Shown here in pieces: positions 17,568-26,516 of a stretch of DNA of 64,000 nucleotides. This DNA comes from Methylotuvimicrobium alcaliphilum 20Z. Its GTDB lineage: Bacteria; Pseudomonadota; Gammaproteobacteria; Methylococcales; Methylomonadaceae. Numbering within the stretch: position 1 is the first letter of the stretch; every line of letters starts with the position of its first letter. The notes beneath the pieces were generated by a model, which was not told the origin of the DNA, did not search any database, and was given only the letters and a program-made list of their open reading frames with translations. Position numbers and translations under genes: made by a program. The stretch covers positions 2,852,001 through 2,916,000 of the forward strand of contig NC_016112.1 in the NCBI RefSeq assembly GCF_000968535.2, in the 5' to 3' direction.

Positions 17568-18650
17568 TCAGGCTCGGGTTCTTTCGAATTCGGCCATGAA
17601 TTCAATTAACGCTTTAACGCCTTCCTCGGGCATTGCATTATAAATACTCGCACGCATACCGCCTACGGAACGATGCCCCTTTAATTCGGCGAATCCATTG
17701 GCTTCGGCTTGGCTTAAAAATTCTTTATCGAGCGATGCATCGGATAAGATGAAAGGCACGTTCATTCGCGAGCGAAATTCGGTTTGCACAGGATTGCTAT
17801 ATAACGAAGAACGATCTATTGCGTCGTACAAACTTGCCGCTTTTCTGATATTGACGGCTTCTATCGCCCCGACGCCACCAGCCGATTTGAGCCATTTCAA
17901 CACCAAACCGACCAAATACCAATTGTAAGTCGCCGGCGTATTCAGCATCGATTGATTCTTGGCCTGTACCGCGTAATTGAATACATCGGGCAAGCGGGAG
18001 TCGGTCTCACCGATCAAATCATCGCGCACGATCACGACGGTAACCCCGGCAGGTCCCATATTTTTCTGGGTTCCGGCATAGATCAAGCCGAATTGGCTTA
18101 CGTCGACTTTGCGCGACAAAATATTCGACGACATATCGGACACCAACGGTAATCCTTGCGCATCCGGAATAAACGGAAATTCAACGCCATGTATCGTTTC
18201 GTTGGAGGTGTAGTGCAAATACGCCGCATCAGGTTCAATTTGCCACTCGGCAACAGCAGGAATCGTTGTAAATTTTTCCGACTCCGAACTAGCCGAGACG
18301 ACGACCTCGCAGAACCGTCCGCCATCCTTGATCGCTTTCTCGGACCAGGCTCCGGTATTGATATAGCAAGCTTTGGTCTTGCCGCGCAATAGATTCAAAG
18401 GAATAAATGAAAACTGCCCGGTCGCGCCGCCTTGTAAAAACAAGACCTTATAATTATCGGGAATCGCCATCAATTCGCGCAAATCGACTTCCAATTGTTC
18501 GGCAATATTCGAAAAATGCTTGCCTCGATGACTCATTTCCATCACCGACATGCCGCTAGCCTGCCATTCAAGCATTTCATCGCGCGCCTGCCGAAGCACC
18601 GCCTCGGGTAATGCCGATGGTCCAGCGCTGAAGTTATATATTCTGGCCAT
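17568..18650 (-). CDS. serC: Phosphoserine aminotransferase
   Basis: PLP enzyme of the phosphorylated serine pathway (3-phosphohydroxypyruvate to phosphoserine) and of pyridoxal synthesis. The 360-residue product begins NFSAGPSALPEAVL and has EMSHRGKHF, FLQGGATGQFSFIPLNLL, DMSSNILSRKVDVSQFGLIYAGTQKNMGPAGVT (PLP-lysine in QKNMGP) and a C-terminal GGMRASIYNAMPEEGVKALIEFM. The ATG overlaps the gyrA stop by one base (TAATG). The gyrA-serC-pheA arrangement is common in gammaproteobacteria. Confidence 0.97.
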   Translation of the reverse strand: MARIYNFSAGPSALPEAVLRQARDEMLEWQASGMSVMEMSHRGKHFSNIAEQLEVDLRELMAIPDNYKVLFLQGGATGQFSFIPLNLLRGKTKACYINTGAWSEKAIKDGGRFCEVVVSASSESEKFTTIPAVAEWQIEPDAAYLHYTSNETIHGVEFPFIPDAQGLPLVSDMSSNILSRKVDVSQFGLIYAGTQKNMGPAGVTVVIVRDDLIGETDSRLPDVFNYAVQAKNQSMLNTPATYNWYLVGLVLKWLKSAGGVGAIEAVNIRKAASLYDAIDRSSLYSNPVQTEFRSRMNVPFILSDASLDKEFLSQAEANGFAELKGHRSVGGMRASIYNAMPEEGVKALIEFMAEFERTRA

Positions 18651-21271
18651 TATTCTTGTTCTCCCGAGTCCTGTTCTATCTCTGTTTCATTATCGACTTC
18701 CCCACCTAAATCGGAATCCGCGTCCATTACTGCGTCCTCGTCTTCGGCCAAACCTTCTATTCGATCGACCCCAACCACTTTTTCGTTTTTGTCGAGACGA
18801 ATAACCGTAACGCCTTGCGTATTCCGGCCGACGATCGATATTTCATCGACGCGGGTCCTAACCAAGGTACCGCCGTTGGTAATCAGCATGATTTCATCAC
18901 GCTCGGACACCAATACCGCCCCAACGACATTACCGTTACGCTCGGACGTTTGTATCGAAATCACGCCCTGCCCGCCCCGGCCTTTGCGCACGAATTCTTT
19001 CAAATGCGTCCGTTTACCGTAGCCGTTTTCGGTGATCGTCAATACAGTGCCTTCAGCCGATACGATCAGCGAAATAACTTTTTGTCCCGGCTGCAGTCTA
19101 ATGCCGCGCACACCCGCCGCAGTCCGGCCCATTGAGCGGACGTCCTCTTCGTTGAAACAAACCGCCTTGCCGTCGGTCGAGAATAATAAGATATTTTGCT
19201 GACCGTCGGTCACGGCCACACCGACTAAGGCATCCTCTTCACGCAAATCGATCGCGATTTTACCGTTGGTGCGCTGACGCTCGAATTCGGGGAGCGGCGT
19301 TTTTTTAACGGTGCCGTTCGCGGTTGCCATGAAAATGAACTTATCGGCACTGAACTCTCTTACCGGCAGCAAGGCGTTAATATTTTCCCCGGCTTCCAGC
19401 GGCAGTAAATTGACGAAAGGCTTGCCCCGCGAAGCGCGGCTCGCGACCGGCAATTGATAAACCTTAAGCCAATAGACCTTGCCTAGCGACGAGAAACAGA
19501 GAATCGTATCGTGCGTATTCGCAACGATCAATTTGTCGATAAAGTCGGTTTCCTTCGTTGCCGTCGCCGATTTGCCACGACCGCCTCGCCGTTGCGCCTT
19601 ATAGTCGTCGAGCGGCTGTGCTTTGACATAACCTTCGTGCGATACGGTCACGACCATATCTTCCTCGGTAATCAAATCCTCGTCGGTCAGATCAAGGTGA
19701 TCCTGCAAAATCTCTGTGCGCCGCTCGTCGCCGTATTCGGCTTTAATCGCTTCAAGCTCTTCCTTGATAACCTCCATCAACCGAACATCGCTGCCTAGAA
19801 TCTCTAGATATTCGTCGATGAGTTTAAGTAAATCCCTATATTCATTGACAATTTTTTCCTGTTCAAGGCCGGTCAGACGGTGCAGGCGCAAATCTAAAAT
19901 CGCGCTTGCTTGCGTTTCGGACAATCGGTAGTACCCGTCGACCAAGCCAAATTCGGGCGTTAAATCTTCGGGCCTAGACCGGTCGGCATCGGCATGATCG
20001 AGCAAGGCATTGACCAAGCCGGCTTCCCAAGTCCTAGACAAGAGTCCGGCCTTCGCTTCGGCCGAGTCTTTAGCCGATTTAATCAATGCGATCATTTCGT
20101 CAATATTGGCCAAAGCGATCGCCAAGCCTTCCAATATATGAGCCCTATCCCGCGCCTTGCGTAAATTATAAACCGTTCTGCGCGTAACGATTTCCCGGCG
20201 GTGATCGATAAAGGCCGTGAGAATCTCTTTTAGATTCATGCAATGAGGACGACCGCCTAAAAGCGCAACCATATTGATACCGAATACCGTCTGCATTTGC
20301 GTTTGCTTGTACAAATTATTCAGTATCACTTCGGGAACTTCGCCGCGCCGAAGTTCGATAACCATACGCATACCATCCTTGTCGGATTCGTCGCGCAGAC
20401 CGGAGATCCCTTCCAGCTTGGCTTCCTTAACCATTTCGGCAATTTTTTCCAACAGCCTGGCCTTATTGACCTGATACGGCAACTCGGTCGTAATGATCGC
20501 ATAACGGCCGCTCTCGCCGATTTCCTCGAAATGACAGCGAGCGCGTAAATAGACCTTGCCTCGACCCGTGGCATAGGCGCTACGAATCCCAGCCGCTCCG
20601 TTGATCGTTGCCGCCGTCGGAAAATCGGGCCCCGGAATAAATTGCATCAACTCGCTAATCGTAATTTCAGGATTTTCAATTTGTGCAAGACAGGCACTGA
20701 CGACTTCGGTTAGGTTATGCGGCGGGATATTGGTTGCCATGCCGACTGCGATACCGGACGACCCGTTGATTAGAAGCGTCGGTACCCGAGTCGGCAAGAC
20801 TTTGGGTTCGGATTCGGATTCGTCGTAATTCGCTATGAAATCGACGGTTTCTTTATCGATATCGGCCAATAATTCATGCGCAATCTTGGCCATGCGAACT
20901 TCGGTGTACCTCATCGCCGCCGGAGAATCACCGTCGACCGACCCGAAATTGCCTTGCCCGTCAATCAGCATGTAACGCAGTGAAAAAGGCTGCGCCATCC
21001 TAACGATCGTGTCGTAAACCGCGGTATCGCCATGAGGGTGATATTTACCGATAACGTCACCGACTACACGCGCTGATTTTTTATAAGCTTTGTTCCAATC
21101 ATTGCCGAGTTCGCTCATTGCATAGAGAACGCGGCGATGCACCGGTTTTAGGCCGTCCCGAACATCGGGGAGCGCGCGGCCGACTATGACGCTCATGGCA
21201 TAGTCGAGATAGGACTGTTTCATCTCGTCTTCGAGATTGACAGGAATAATTTCTTTAGCAAAGTCCGACAT
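18650..21271 (-). CDS. gyrA: DNA gyrase subunit A
   Basis: Type II topoisomerase subunit that cuts and rejoins DNA; with GyrB it introduces negative supercoils. The 873-residue product is full length. Catalytic tyrosine Y122 lies in [10 protein letters not shown]. The quinolone-resistance region reads [10 protein letters not shown], with Thr83 and Asp87, a wild-type-like pattern. The GyrA box QRRGGRGK marks the start of the C-terminal DNA-wrapping beta-pinwheel, whose blades ([43 protein letters not shown]) can be followed. The acidic C-terminal tail is typical. It is the first gene of the supraoperon. Confidence 0.98.
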   Translation of the reverse strand: MSDFAKEIIPVNLEDEMKQSYLDYAMSVIVGRALPDVRDGLKPVHRRVLYAMSELGNDWNKAYKKSARVVGDVIGKYHPHGDTAVYDTIVRMAQPFSLRYMLIDGQGNFGSVDGDSPAAMRYTEVRMAKIAHELLADIDKETVDFIANYDESESEPKVLPTRVPTLLINGSSGIAVGMATNIPPHNLTEVVSACLAQIENPEITISELMQFIPGPDFPTAATINGAAGIRSAYATGRGKVYLRARCHFEEIGESGRYAIITTELPYQVNKARLLEKIAEMVKEAKLEGISGLRDESDKDGMRMVIELRRGEVPEVILNNLYKQTQMQTVFGINMVALLGGRPHCMNLKEILTAFIDHRREIVTRRTVYNLRKARDRAHILEGLAIALANIDEMIALIKSAKDSAEAKAGLLSRTWEAGLVNALLDHADADRSRPEDLTPEFGLVDGYYRLSETQASAILDLRLHRLTGLEQEKIVNEYRDLLKLIDEYLEILGSDVRLMEVIKEELEAIKAEYGDERRTEILQDHLDLTDEDLITEEDMVVTVSHEGYVKAQPLDDYKAQRRGGRGKSATATKETDFIDKLIVANTHDTILCFSSLGKVYWLKVYQLPVASRASRGKPFVNLLPLEAGENINALLPVREFSADKFIFMATANGTVKKTPLPEFERQRTNGKIAIDLREEDALVGVAVTDGQQNILLFSTDGKAVCFNEEDVRSMGRTAAGVRGIRLQPGQKVISLIVSAEGTVLTITENGYGKRTHLKEFVRKGRGGQGVISIQTSERNGNVVGAVLVSERDEIMLITNGGTLVRTRVDEISIVGRNTQGVTVIRLDKNEKVVGVDRIEGLAEDEDAVMDADSDLGGEVDNETEIEQDSGEQE

Positions 21272-21686
21272 TGATCCGTTTTTTACAAAAATAAAGCCCG
21301 TTACCTAAATCGGCAAACGGTTTCCTTCAATGGGATAATTCCGAAAAGACTTAAAAAACCCTTACATCCAATGGAATTACACGAGATACCAAAACCGGGT
21401 GATTATAACAAAATGTCGAACGAGAGTCGAAGAGCTTACAACTTTATCAAAGCTTCTCAAATAGGGCTAGCGCAACAAATGGCGCAAGACTGCAAAACGT
21501 TCAGCACAAACGCCATTTTTGACACAAAAGCGTCACAGACCTGCCGTTTCTGTCACTTTTTTTTACAAAAGCCTAATACGCTCTTTAATAACATATGACT
21601 AAATCATTGAAAATACTTATTTTGATTAGATGGGCCTTGATATTGCTTCATTTATTATGAAACAACATTGATCAGAGGTGACGACA
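21272..21686. other. Divergent promoter region between gyrA and a small plus-strand gene
   Basis: The 415-bp gap carries the gyrA leader. A terminator-like stem on the plus strand pairs GTCACAGA (21532-21539) with TCTGTCAC (21549-21556), one mismatch, followed by a T-run to 21564. No upstream plus-strand gene explains it. A 75-codon frame at 21371-21598 runs through it and looks spurious. A small RNA ending near 21564 is possible but unproven. Confidence 0.4.
21629..21686 (+). promoter_or_regulatory. Upstream block conserved between the two 68-residue paralogues
   Basis: From GATGGGCCTTGATATT (21629) to AGAGGTGACGACA the sequence is nearly the same as 45479-45534, upstream of the second copy. 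The gene was therefore duplicated with its promoter and leader, or both leaders are under selection. The core AGAGGT is the ribosome binding site. Confidence 0.6.
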
Positions 21687-21893
21687 ATGGAAAATCAAAC
21701 TATAGAAATCACAAGCCAAGCACAGTCCGCATTCATCGAAATGCTAAGCGCTGAATTTATTGCGCAAACCGGCGTTGGTGTTTATGCCTATCTAACACCG
21801 CTTGCGATCAACAGCTTATTCAGACAATATTTACAACACAGAGAGCCGCTAAGGGCATTCACGAAGCAATACGTAAAAACCGTTTTGGTTTAA
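21687..21893 (+). CDS. Small conserved protein of unknown function, paralogue 1
   Basis: A 68-residue protein that I do not recognise. It starts at ATG 21687 behind AGAGGTG; an upstream in-frame GTG at 21678 is less likely. The middle is hydrophobic and aromatic (EFIAQTGVGVYAYLTPLAINSLF) and the C-terminus is basic (QYLQHREPLRAFTKQYVKTVLV). There is no signal peptide, cysteine cluster or clear DNA-binding motif. A second copy at 45535-45741 is identical at 57 of 68 positions, with most substitutions conservative, which indicates purifying selection and argues that both are real genes. It is convergent with hemN. Confidence 0.75.
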   Translation: MENQTIEITSQAQSAFIEMLSAEFIAQTGVGVYAYLTPLAINSLFRQYLQHREPLRAFTKQYVKTVLV

Positions 21894-21948
21894 TTGCAAC
21901 CAAAAACAGGAAACGAAGAACGCTATAATCGGTTTTTCTGGATTTCTT

Positions 21949-21984
21949 AGACACGGATTTGCAAAAAACGCAAATCCCATGTCT
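21949..21984. terminator. Bidirectional terminator between the small gene and hemN
   Basis: AGACACGGATTTGC (from 21949) pairs with GCAAATCCCATGTCT (21970-21984), allowing one bulge, around a short A-rich loop. It lies between two convergent stops (21893 and 21993). Confidence 0.6.
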
Positions 21985-21992
21985 AACGGATT

Positions 21993-23369
21993 TTAAATAA
22001 CTTTGGAAAACTGTTGCTTTTCAGTAAGATAACGATCAAATACCATACAGATATTACGGATCAGCAAACGCCCAGCCGGTCGCACTAAAATTTGGTCGGT
22101 ATCGATCGTCAAAAGTCCGTCTTCGGCCATTTTCTGCAACTCAATCAATTCCTGCTCGAAGTATGTCTTGAAATCGATTGAGAACTCGCGCTCGAGCTCT
22201 CTGAATTTAAGCTCGAAGTGACAGATTAACCCGCTGATGACCGCTCGCCTTAGCTTATCGTCCCAGCTCAATTCAAACCCTTTGAACACCGGCAAACGTC
22301 CCTGCTCTATCGTTTGCCGATAAGTGTCAAGATTTTTTACATTTTGAATGTAGGCATCGCCCACTCGACCGATTGAAGTAATCCCCAAGCCAATCAAATC
22401 GCATTCGGAGTGTGTCGAATAGCCCTGAAAATTTCGGTACAGCTTCCCTTCGCGCTGAGCAACCGCCAATTCGTCATTCGGTTTTGCGAAATGATCCATG
22501 CCGATATAAACATAACCGGCTTCGGTCAAGCGCTGAATCACCATTTGCAAAATCGCCAACTTGACTTCCGGAACCGGTATGTCGGCATCATCGATCTGGC
22601 GCTGAGTTTTGAAGCGTTGCGGCAAATGCGCATAATTAAAGACCGAAAACCGCTCGGGAGAGACCTGAAGGATCTTTTCCAATGTTCGCGAAAACGACTC
22701 GACGGTCTGTAGCGGCAATCCGTAAATCAAATCGATACTGGTCGAACGAAAACCTTCGTTGCGCGCCGCCTCCAATACCGCAAAAGTTTCCTGTTCGGTT
22801 TGAATGCGATTGACCGCTTTTTGCACATCGGGTTCAAAATCCTGCAAACCCAAGCTAATCCGGTTAAAACCCAATTCCCGCAGCACGGCTATTGTCCGAT
22901 CGTCGGTTTCTCTAGGATCGACTTCGATCGAGTACTGTCCTTCGTCATCCTCGCGCAGATTGAAATGCCGACGAGTCGACACCATCAGCCGCCGCATTTG
23001 GCTCTCACTTAAGAAAGTCGGCGTTCCGCCTCCCCAATGCAATTGATCGACGACACGGCCTCGATCGAACAAAGCGCCCTGCATTTCGATTTCGCGACAA
23101 AGATCGTTCAAATACGGCTCGGCATGCGCGCGATTTTTGGTCACGATCTTATTGCACGCGCAGTAGTAACAGACCGTATCGCAAAACGGAATGTGAAAAT
23201 AAAGCGATAACGGCCCTCCAAGCCTATTCGATTGCTCGATATGACGTAAATAATCCGCTTCGCCGAAATTCTCGTGTAATTCCAACGCAGTCGGATAAGA
23301 CGTATATCGAGGCCCGGCCTGATCGTAACGATGGATGAGATCGAGATCGAACGTTAAGGACTGATCCAT
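21993..23369 (-). CDS. hemN: Oxygen-independent coproporphyrinogen III dehydrogenase
   Basis: Radical SAM enzyme that makes protoporphyrinogen IX without oxygen. The 458-residue product has the CxxxCxxC cluster motif at C63, C67 and C70 (CDTVCYYCACNK), the extra cysteine C72 of true HemN, the N-terminal YTSYPTALE substrate segment and the GGGTPTFLS SAM-binding loop. The C-terminal HemN domain follows. True HemN rather than HemW is indicated by YDQAGPRYTSYPT at the N-terminus. The ATG overlaps the ccmI stop (TAATG), so haem synthesis is coupled to cytochrome c maturation here. Confidence 0.94.
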   Translation of the reverse strand: MDQSLTFDLDLIHRYDQAGPRYTSYPTALELHENFGEADYLRHIEQSNRLGGPLSLYFHIPFCDTVCYYCACNKIVTKNRAHAEPYLNDLCREIEMQGALFDRGRVVDQLHWGGGTPTFLSESQMRRLMVSTRRHFNLREDDEGQYSIEVDPRETDDRTIAVLRELGFNRISLGLQDFEPDVQKAVNRIQTEQETFAVLEAARNEGFRSTSIDLIYGLPLQTVESFSRTLEKILQVSPERFSVFNYAHLPQRFKTQRQIDDADIPVPEVKLAILQMVIQRLTEAGYVYIGMDHFAKPNDELAVAQREGKLYRNFQGYSTHSECDLIGLGITSIGRVGDAYIQNVKNLDTYRQTIEQGRLPVFKGFELSWDDKLRRAVISGLICHFELKFRELEREFSIDFKTYFEQELIELQKMAEDGLLTIDTDQILVRPAGRLLIRNICMVFDRYLTEKQQFSKVI

Positions 23370-24574
23370 TATTGAACCTTTTGATCGATCGTTATAGTAA
23401 CGCCCTCTGTTTCAGCCGGTGCAACGCTCTCCACGATACCGATCCAATCGCCTGGACGTGACTCTGCCTGGCCCGACATCGAAATCCGGGCACTAATTTT
23501 AACGCGATCGAAGTTAGACAACTTCATCGCCGGCATCATCGCCTGCTCGTCGCTCAACACAACTGTTACCGGTAAATCAGCCACTTGCATCTTAACGATC
23601 GCTAGCGGCATCGGTGGGCCCTGTAATGCCTGAGCATAAACAAATACAGTATCGGTGGCGGAAACAACGCCTTGCAATTCGTCGGAGATAGCTACATTGA
23701 CTTTAAGGCCTTTCACAATAGCTGCCGGCTGCTGCTCGACAGGCGCCGTACCTAGCCTCTCCATGACTTGCGCAATCAAACCCTGAACCTCACGGTATGG
23801 CTCGGAGCCTTTCGGCATTTGCGCGGCTAATTTTTGCCAATGCCGTAAGGCTTCGTCATATTTACCCGCTTCGGCTTTAGCCATGCCCGACAACCACAAT
23901 GCCGTCGAATCATCCGGTGCCAATTTAAGTGCCTTCGCAACAAATTCCGCCGGTTTCCCGGCCAACCGACCATCATTAGCCATCGCCAACGCGTCGGCGT
24001 ACTGAAGCAGCACATCGGCTCTATCACCCAACAGACGATATGCCTCCGAAAAGGCTTGCGCCGATTCGGCATAGCGGTTCATATATTTGTAAGAACGCCC
24101 AAGCATCAACCAACCTTCCGCATCGTCGGGTTGGCTTTGCAAACGCTGCGCCAATCCTGAAACCATCGCATTGATTTCATCGATCTGCTGAGCGGTTCTG
24201 TCCGCTTCCGGCAACAACGCATCGGCGTTACCTAAAGTGCGGTACAAAGTCACCGAAACCAACGGAATAACAATCAATGCCAGAACGATCAACCACCGAC
24301 CGGAAGATTCCGATTGCCGCGAAACCGACTCAGTTTGCAAATCATCGGCCAGCACCGATTGCAATTCTTGGTATAAGTCTTCGTATTCATCAGCCGTAAT
24401 CGTTCCGGCCGAGCGCTGTTCTTTTAAATCCAACAGACGCTGCTTAGCGATATCGACATTGAAACGCTCAGTTTCGATGTCTATTGAGCCCGGTCGACGC
24501 CATAGCGGCGGCAATAAAAACGCAAACGCTATCGCAATCAAAACGCTTGCGGTCAGCCAAAATCCTGTCGTCAC
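23369..24574 (-). CDS. ccmI: Cytochrome c maturation protein CcmI
   Basis: Membrane-anchored chaperone that delivers apocytochrome c to the haem ligation complex. The 401-residue product has two N-terminal transmembrane helices (residues 3-21 and about 95-113) with a leucine-rich cytoplasmic loop between them (DIAKQRLLDLKEQRSAGTITADEYEDL, the CcmI signature). TPR repeats follow in the periplasm (EGWLMLGRSYKYMNRYAESAQAFSEAYRLL and the next two). A beta-rich C-terminal domain (VNVAISDEL...ITIDQKVQ) completes it. It overlaps ccmH by 4 bp and hemN by one. Confidence 0.92.
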   Translation of the reverse strand: MTTGFWLTASVLIAIAFAFLLPPLWRRPGSIDIETERFNVDIAKQRLLDLKEQRSAGTITADEYEDLYQELQSVLADDLQTESVSRQSESSGRWLIVLALIVIPLVSVTLYRTLGNADALLPEADRTAQQIDEINAMVSGLAQRLQSQPDDAEGWLMLGRSYKYMNRYAESAQAFSEAYRLLGDRADVLLQYADALAMANDGRLAGKPAEFVAKALKLAPDDSTALWLSGMAKAEAGKYDEALRHWQKLAAQMPKGSEPYREVQGLIAQVMERLGTAPVEQQPAAIVKGLKVNVAISDELQGVVSATDTVFVYAQALQGPPMPLAIVKMQVADLPVTVVLSDEQAMMPAMKLSNFDRVKISARISMSGQAESRPGDWIGIVESVAPAETEGVTITIDQKVQ

Positions 24575-25038
24575 CGATCATCTCCTTGTTCCAATAAGCG
24601 GCGAATTTCTTCCGATTGCGCGGAATCATGCGCAGACTCGGAACGAGTCGCCAAACGTTTTTTACGCACGACACTCCAAGCCACCAATAAACCAATCACT
24701 AAAAACAATAACGGCGCCAACCATAATAAACTGGTCTTAGCCTTCATCGGAGGATTGTACAATACGAAATCGCCATAACGCTGAGTCATAAAATCGACAA
24801 TCTCCTGTCTTGATTTGCCTTGTTGCAGCATTTTGTAGACTTGGGCACGCAAATCCTTCGCCAAATCGGCGTTCGAATCGGCAATAGTCTGGTTTTGACA
24901 AACCAGACAACGTAACTCGGAAATCAGCGAGTTGTAAACGCGTTCCTGCTCGGGAGTATCGAAATTTTTGACCTCGACGGCCGCAGCATTGGCCTGAACG
25001 ACCCATAATAAAAAAAAGGCTAAAAATAAAATACGCAT
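24571..25038 (-). CDS. ccmH: Cytochrome c maturation protein CcmH (CcmL/NrfF type)
   Basis: Periplasmic membrane-anchored thiol protein that reduces the CxxCH motif of apocytochromes. With the start MRILFL at 25038 it has a signal peptide ending in QANAAA. The active site LRCLVCQNQ has C44 and C47, and DFVLYNPPMKAKTSLLWLAPLLFLVIGLLVAWSVVRKKR forms the C-terminal anchor. A longer in-frame ATG at 25071 exists but would put extra residues before the signal peptide. It is followed by ccmI, so the fused E. coli-type CcmH is split into two genes here. Confidence 0.93.
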   Translation of the reverse strand: MRILFLAFFLLWVVQANAAAVEVKNFDTPEQERVYNSLISELRCLVCQNQTIADSNADLAKDLRAQVYKMLQQGKSRQEIVDFMTQRYGDFVLYNPPMKAKTSLLWLAPLLFLVIGLLVAWSVVRKKRLATRSESAHDSAQSEEIRRLLEQGDDR

Positions 25039-25137
25039 AATTGCATTGATCGGATGATTAGTAACGTGCATGAATTAACCTGAATAAGCGCCTACTTTGC
25101 CCTTCGAGAGAGGTTTGGATCAAGGAAACACCTTAGG

Positions 25138-25965
25138 CTATATCCGCAATAGAAAAAAACGCATGACCCGATAAATTCCGTTCATGACGAATAGAAAACC
25201 CAGCATGAATAGCAAATTAGAAACGGTCAATAATTTGGGTAAATTGATGAAATATGCAAAAAGGCCTTCCGGCTCGGTATCATAGCGGCGATTATTGATC
25301 TCCGAGTCGGCATATTGCGCGGCCAGTTTTTTGAATTCGACAGCATGGTTATTAGCTTGAGAATTACCCTCAGAAAATTGATTATCAAAACCGAGATAAC
25401 TGACTCCTTGGTAAACTTTATGCGTGACCTTTTCATTCAATGTATTCCAGGCCTCGTTAACATGAAGTGCCATAGCGACCGTATCGTCGACCATTTCTCG
25501 TAAGGCTTCATCAGTAACAAGCTCATCATCGATAATTTCCAGGCTCATAATAAACTCTTTCGATACAAGTAAAGGATTAAAACCGGATTGATGATCGGAA
25601 GCGGACTGTTTAAAAATATACGGCGAAACTTCAGTCTCGGCAAACGGGTTGAAATACAGAGGGGTTTCGGCTTCGACGGCTTTAAGAGTAGAGGATTTAG
25701 CGCCAAAATCACCTTGCTTTTTTTGGGGTGCCAATTGCTGCCGATCGCCCGTTTCACGGGAAGACAATTCGGATTTTTTTTGTATTTGCCTTAAGGCATC
25801 GGCAACAAGAGACCTTTCTTCAAGTTCGGCGCCATTACCAAACCGACTTTCGGATTCGATTGTATCGAGATTGCTCGCACCACCTTGAACCTCAAGCATA
25901 ATGCTAGCCGCGGTAGCGAACAGACTATAAGCGCTCAACAAAAAAAGCAGAAATAACTTCGTCAC
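25138..25965 (-). CDS. Unrecognised exported membrane protein inside the ccm operon
   Basis: A 275-residue product that I cannot assign. Residues 1-19 form a signal peptide (MTKLFLLFLLSAYSLFATA). A long polar, low-complexity region follows (residues 30-110, rich in Ser, Glu, Gln and Lys), then an acidic segment (SLEIIDDELVTDEALREMVDDTVAMALHV) and a C-terminal transmembrane helix (LLTVSNLLFMLGFLFVMNGIYRVMRFFLLRI). There are no cysteines or obvious haem ligand motifs beyond single His residues. It lies between ccmG and ccmH, with 23 bp to ccmG and 99 bp to ccmH, all same strand, so it is probably co-transcribed. A role in cytochrome c assembly is only suggested by position. Confidence 0.75.
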   Translation of the reverse strand: MTKLFLLFLLSAYSLFATAASIMLEVQGGASNLDTIESESRFGNGAELEERSLVADALRQIQKKSELSSRETGDRQQLAPQKKQGDFGAKSSTLKAVEAETPLYFNPFAETEVSPYIFKQSASDHQSGFNPLLVSKEFIMSLEIIDDELVTDEALREMVDDTVAMALHVNEAWNTLNEKVTHKVYQGVSYLGFDNQFSEGNSQANNHAVEFKKLAAQYADSEINNRRYDTEPEGLFAYFINLPKLLTVSNLLFMLGFLFVMNGIYRVMRFFLLRI

Positions 25966-25988
25966 ATAACCGTACCATTTCTAGGAAT

Positions 25989-26516
25989 TTATTCAGACAG
26001 CAAAGTATTCAACAGCGGTAAGAATGTCGTTTCAATATCTTTGTCAGTCACGGGCCCTGTATGCTTGTAACGAACTACGCCCTGCTTATCGATTACAAAC
26101 GTTTCCGGAACACCATAGACTCCCCAATCGATTCCAGTCAAGCCTTCCATGTCTAAAACACTGACGTCATAGGGATTACCCAATTTGGCCAGCCAGTTTT
26201 TCGCATCTTCCGGTTCATCCTTGTAGTTGAGGCCAATAATAACAGCCAATTTTTGCTCCGCCAACCGATTAAGCACCGGATGTTCGGCACGGCACGACAC
26301 ACACCAGGAAGCCCAAACATTCAGCAACCAAACTTGCCCCTTCAAATCCGCCGTACTCAAGGTACGAGTGGGATCATCCAAAGTCTGTAGCGTAAAAGGC
26401 GGAGCCGGCTTATCGATGAAGGGCGACGGAATTTCACGCGGATTGAGATTCAAACCGATCGCCAAAAAAATCGCCAGTACTGCAAAAATTAAAAGTGGCG
26501 TCAAAAATTTAAGCAT
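25989..26516 (-). CDS. ccmG: Thiol:disulfide interchange protein CcmG (DsbE)
   Basis: Periplasmic membrane-tethered thioredoxin that keeps the apocytochrome pathway reduced. The 175-residue product has an N-terminal anchor (residues 4-22), the thioredoxin active site WCVSC (C72, C75) in LLNVWASWCVSCRAEHP, the CcmG-type GLNYKDEPEDAKNWLAKLGNPY insert and the cis-Pro segment YGVPETFVIDKQG. It overlaps the end of ccmF by 8 bp. Confidence 0.95.
   Translation of the reverse strand: MLKFLTPLLIFAVLAIFLAIGLNLNPREIPSPFIDKPAPPFTLQTLDDPTRTLSTADLKGQVWLLNVWASWCVSCRAEHPVLNRLAEQKLAVIIGLNYKDEPEDAKNWLAKLGNPYDVSVLDMEGLTGIDWGVYGVPETFVIDKQGVVRYKHTGPVTDKDIETTFLPLLNTLLSE

Noticed and set aside
18650-21271. Quinolone-resistance mutation in gyrA
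   Set aside because: Residue 83 is Thr and 87 is Asp; Thr at 83 is the natural residue in many gammaproteobacteria, so it is not evidence of resistance.
21371-21598. 75-residue plus-strand frame upstream of the small paralogue
   Set aside because: It runs through a terminator-like hairpin and lacks a good ribosome binding site or protein-like composition.
21629-21645. Sigma-54 promoter upstream of the 68-residue paralogue 1
   Set aside because: A GG-N10-GC spacing can be found, but the second copy has AC instead of GC at the -12 position, so it is not conserved.
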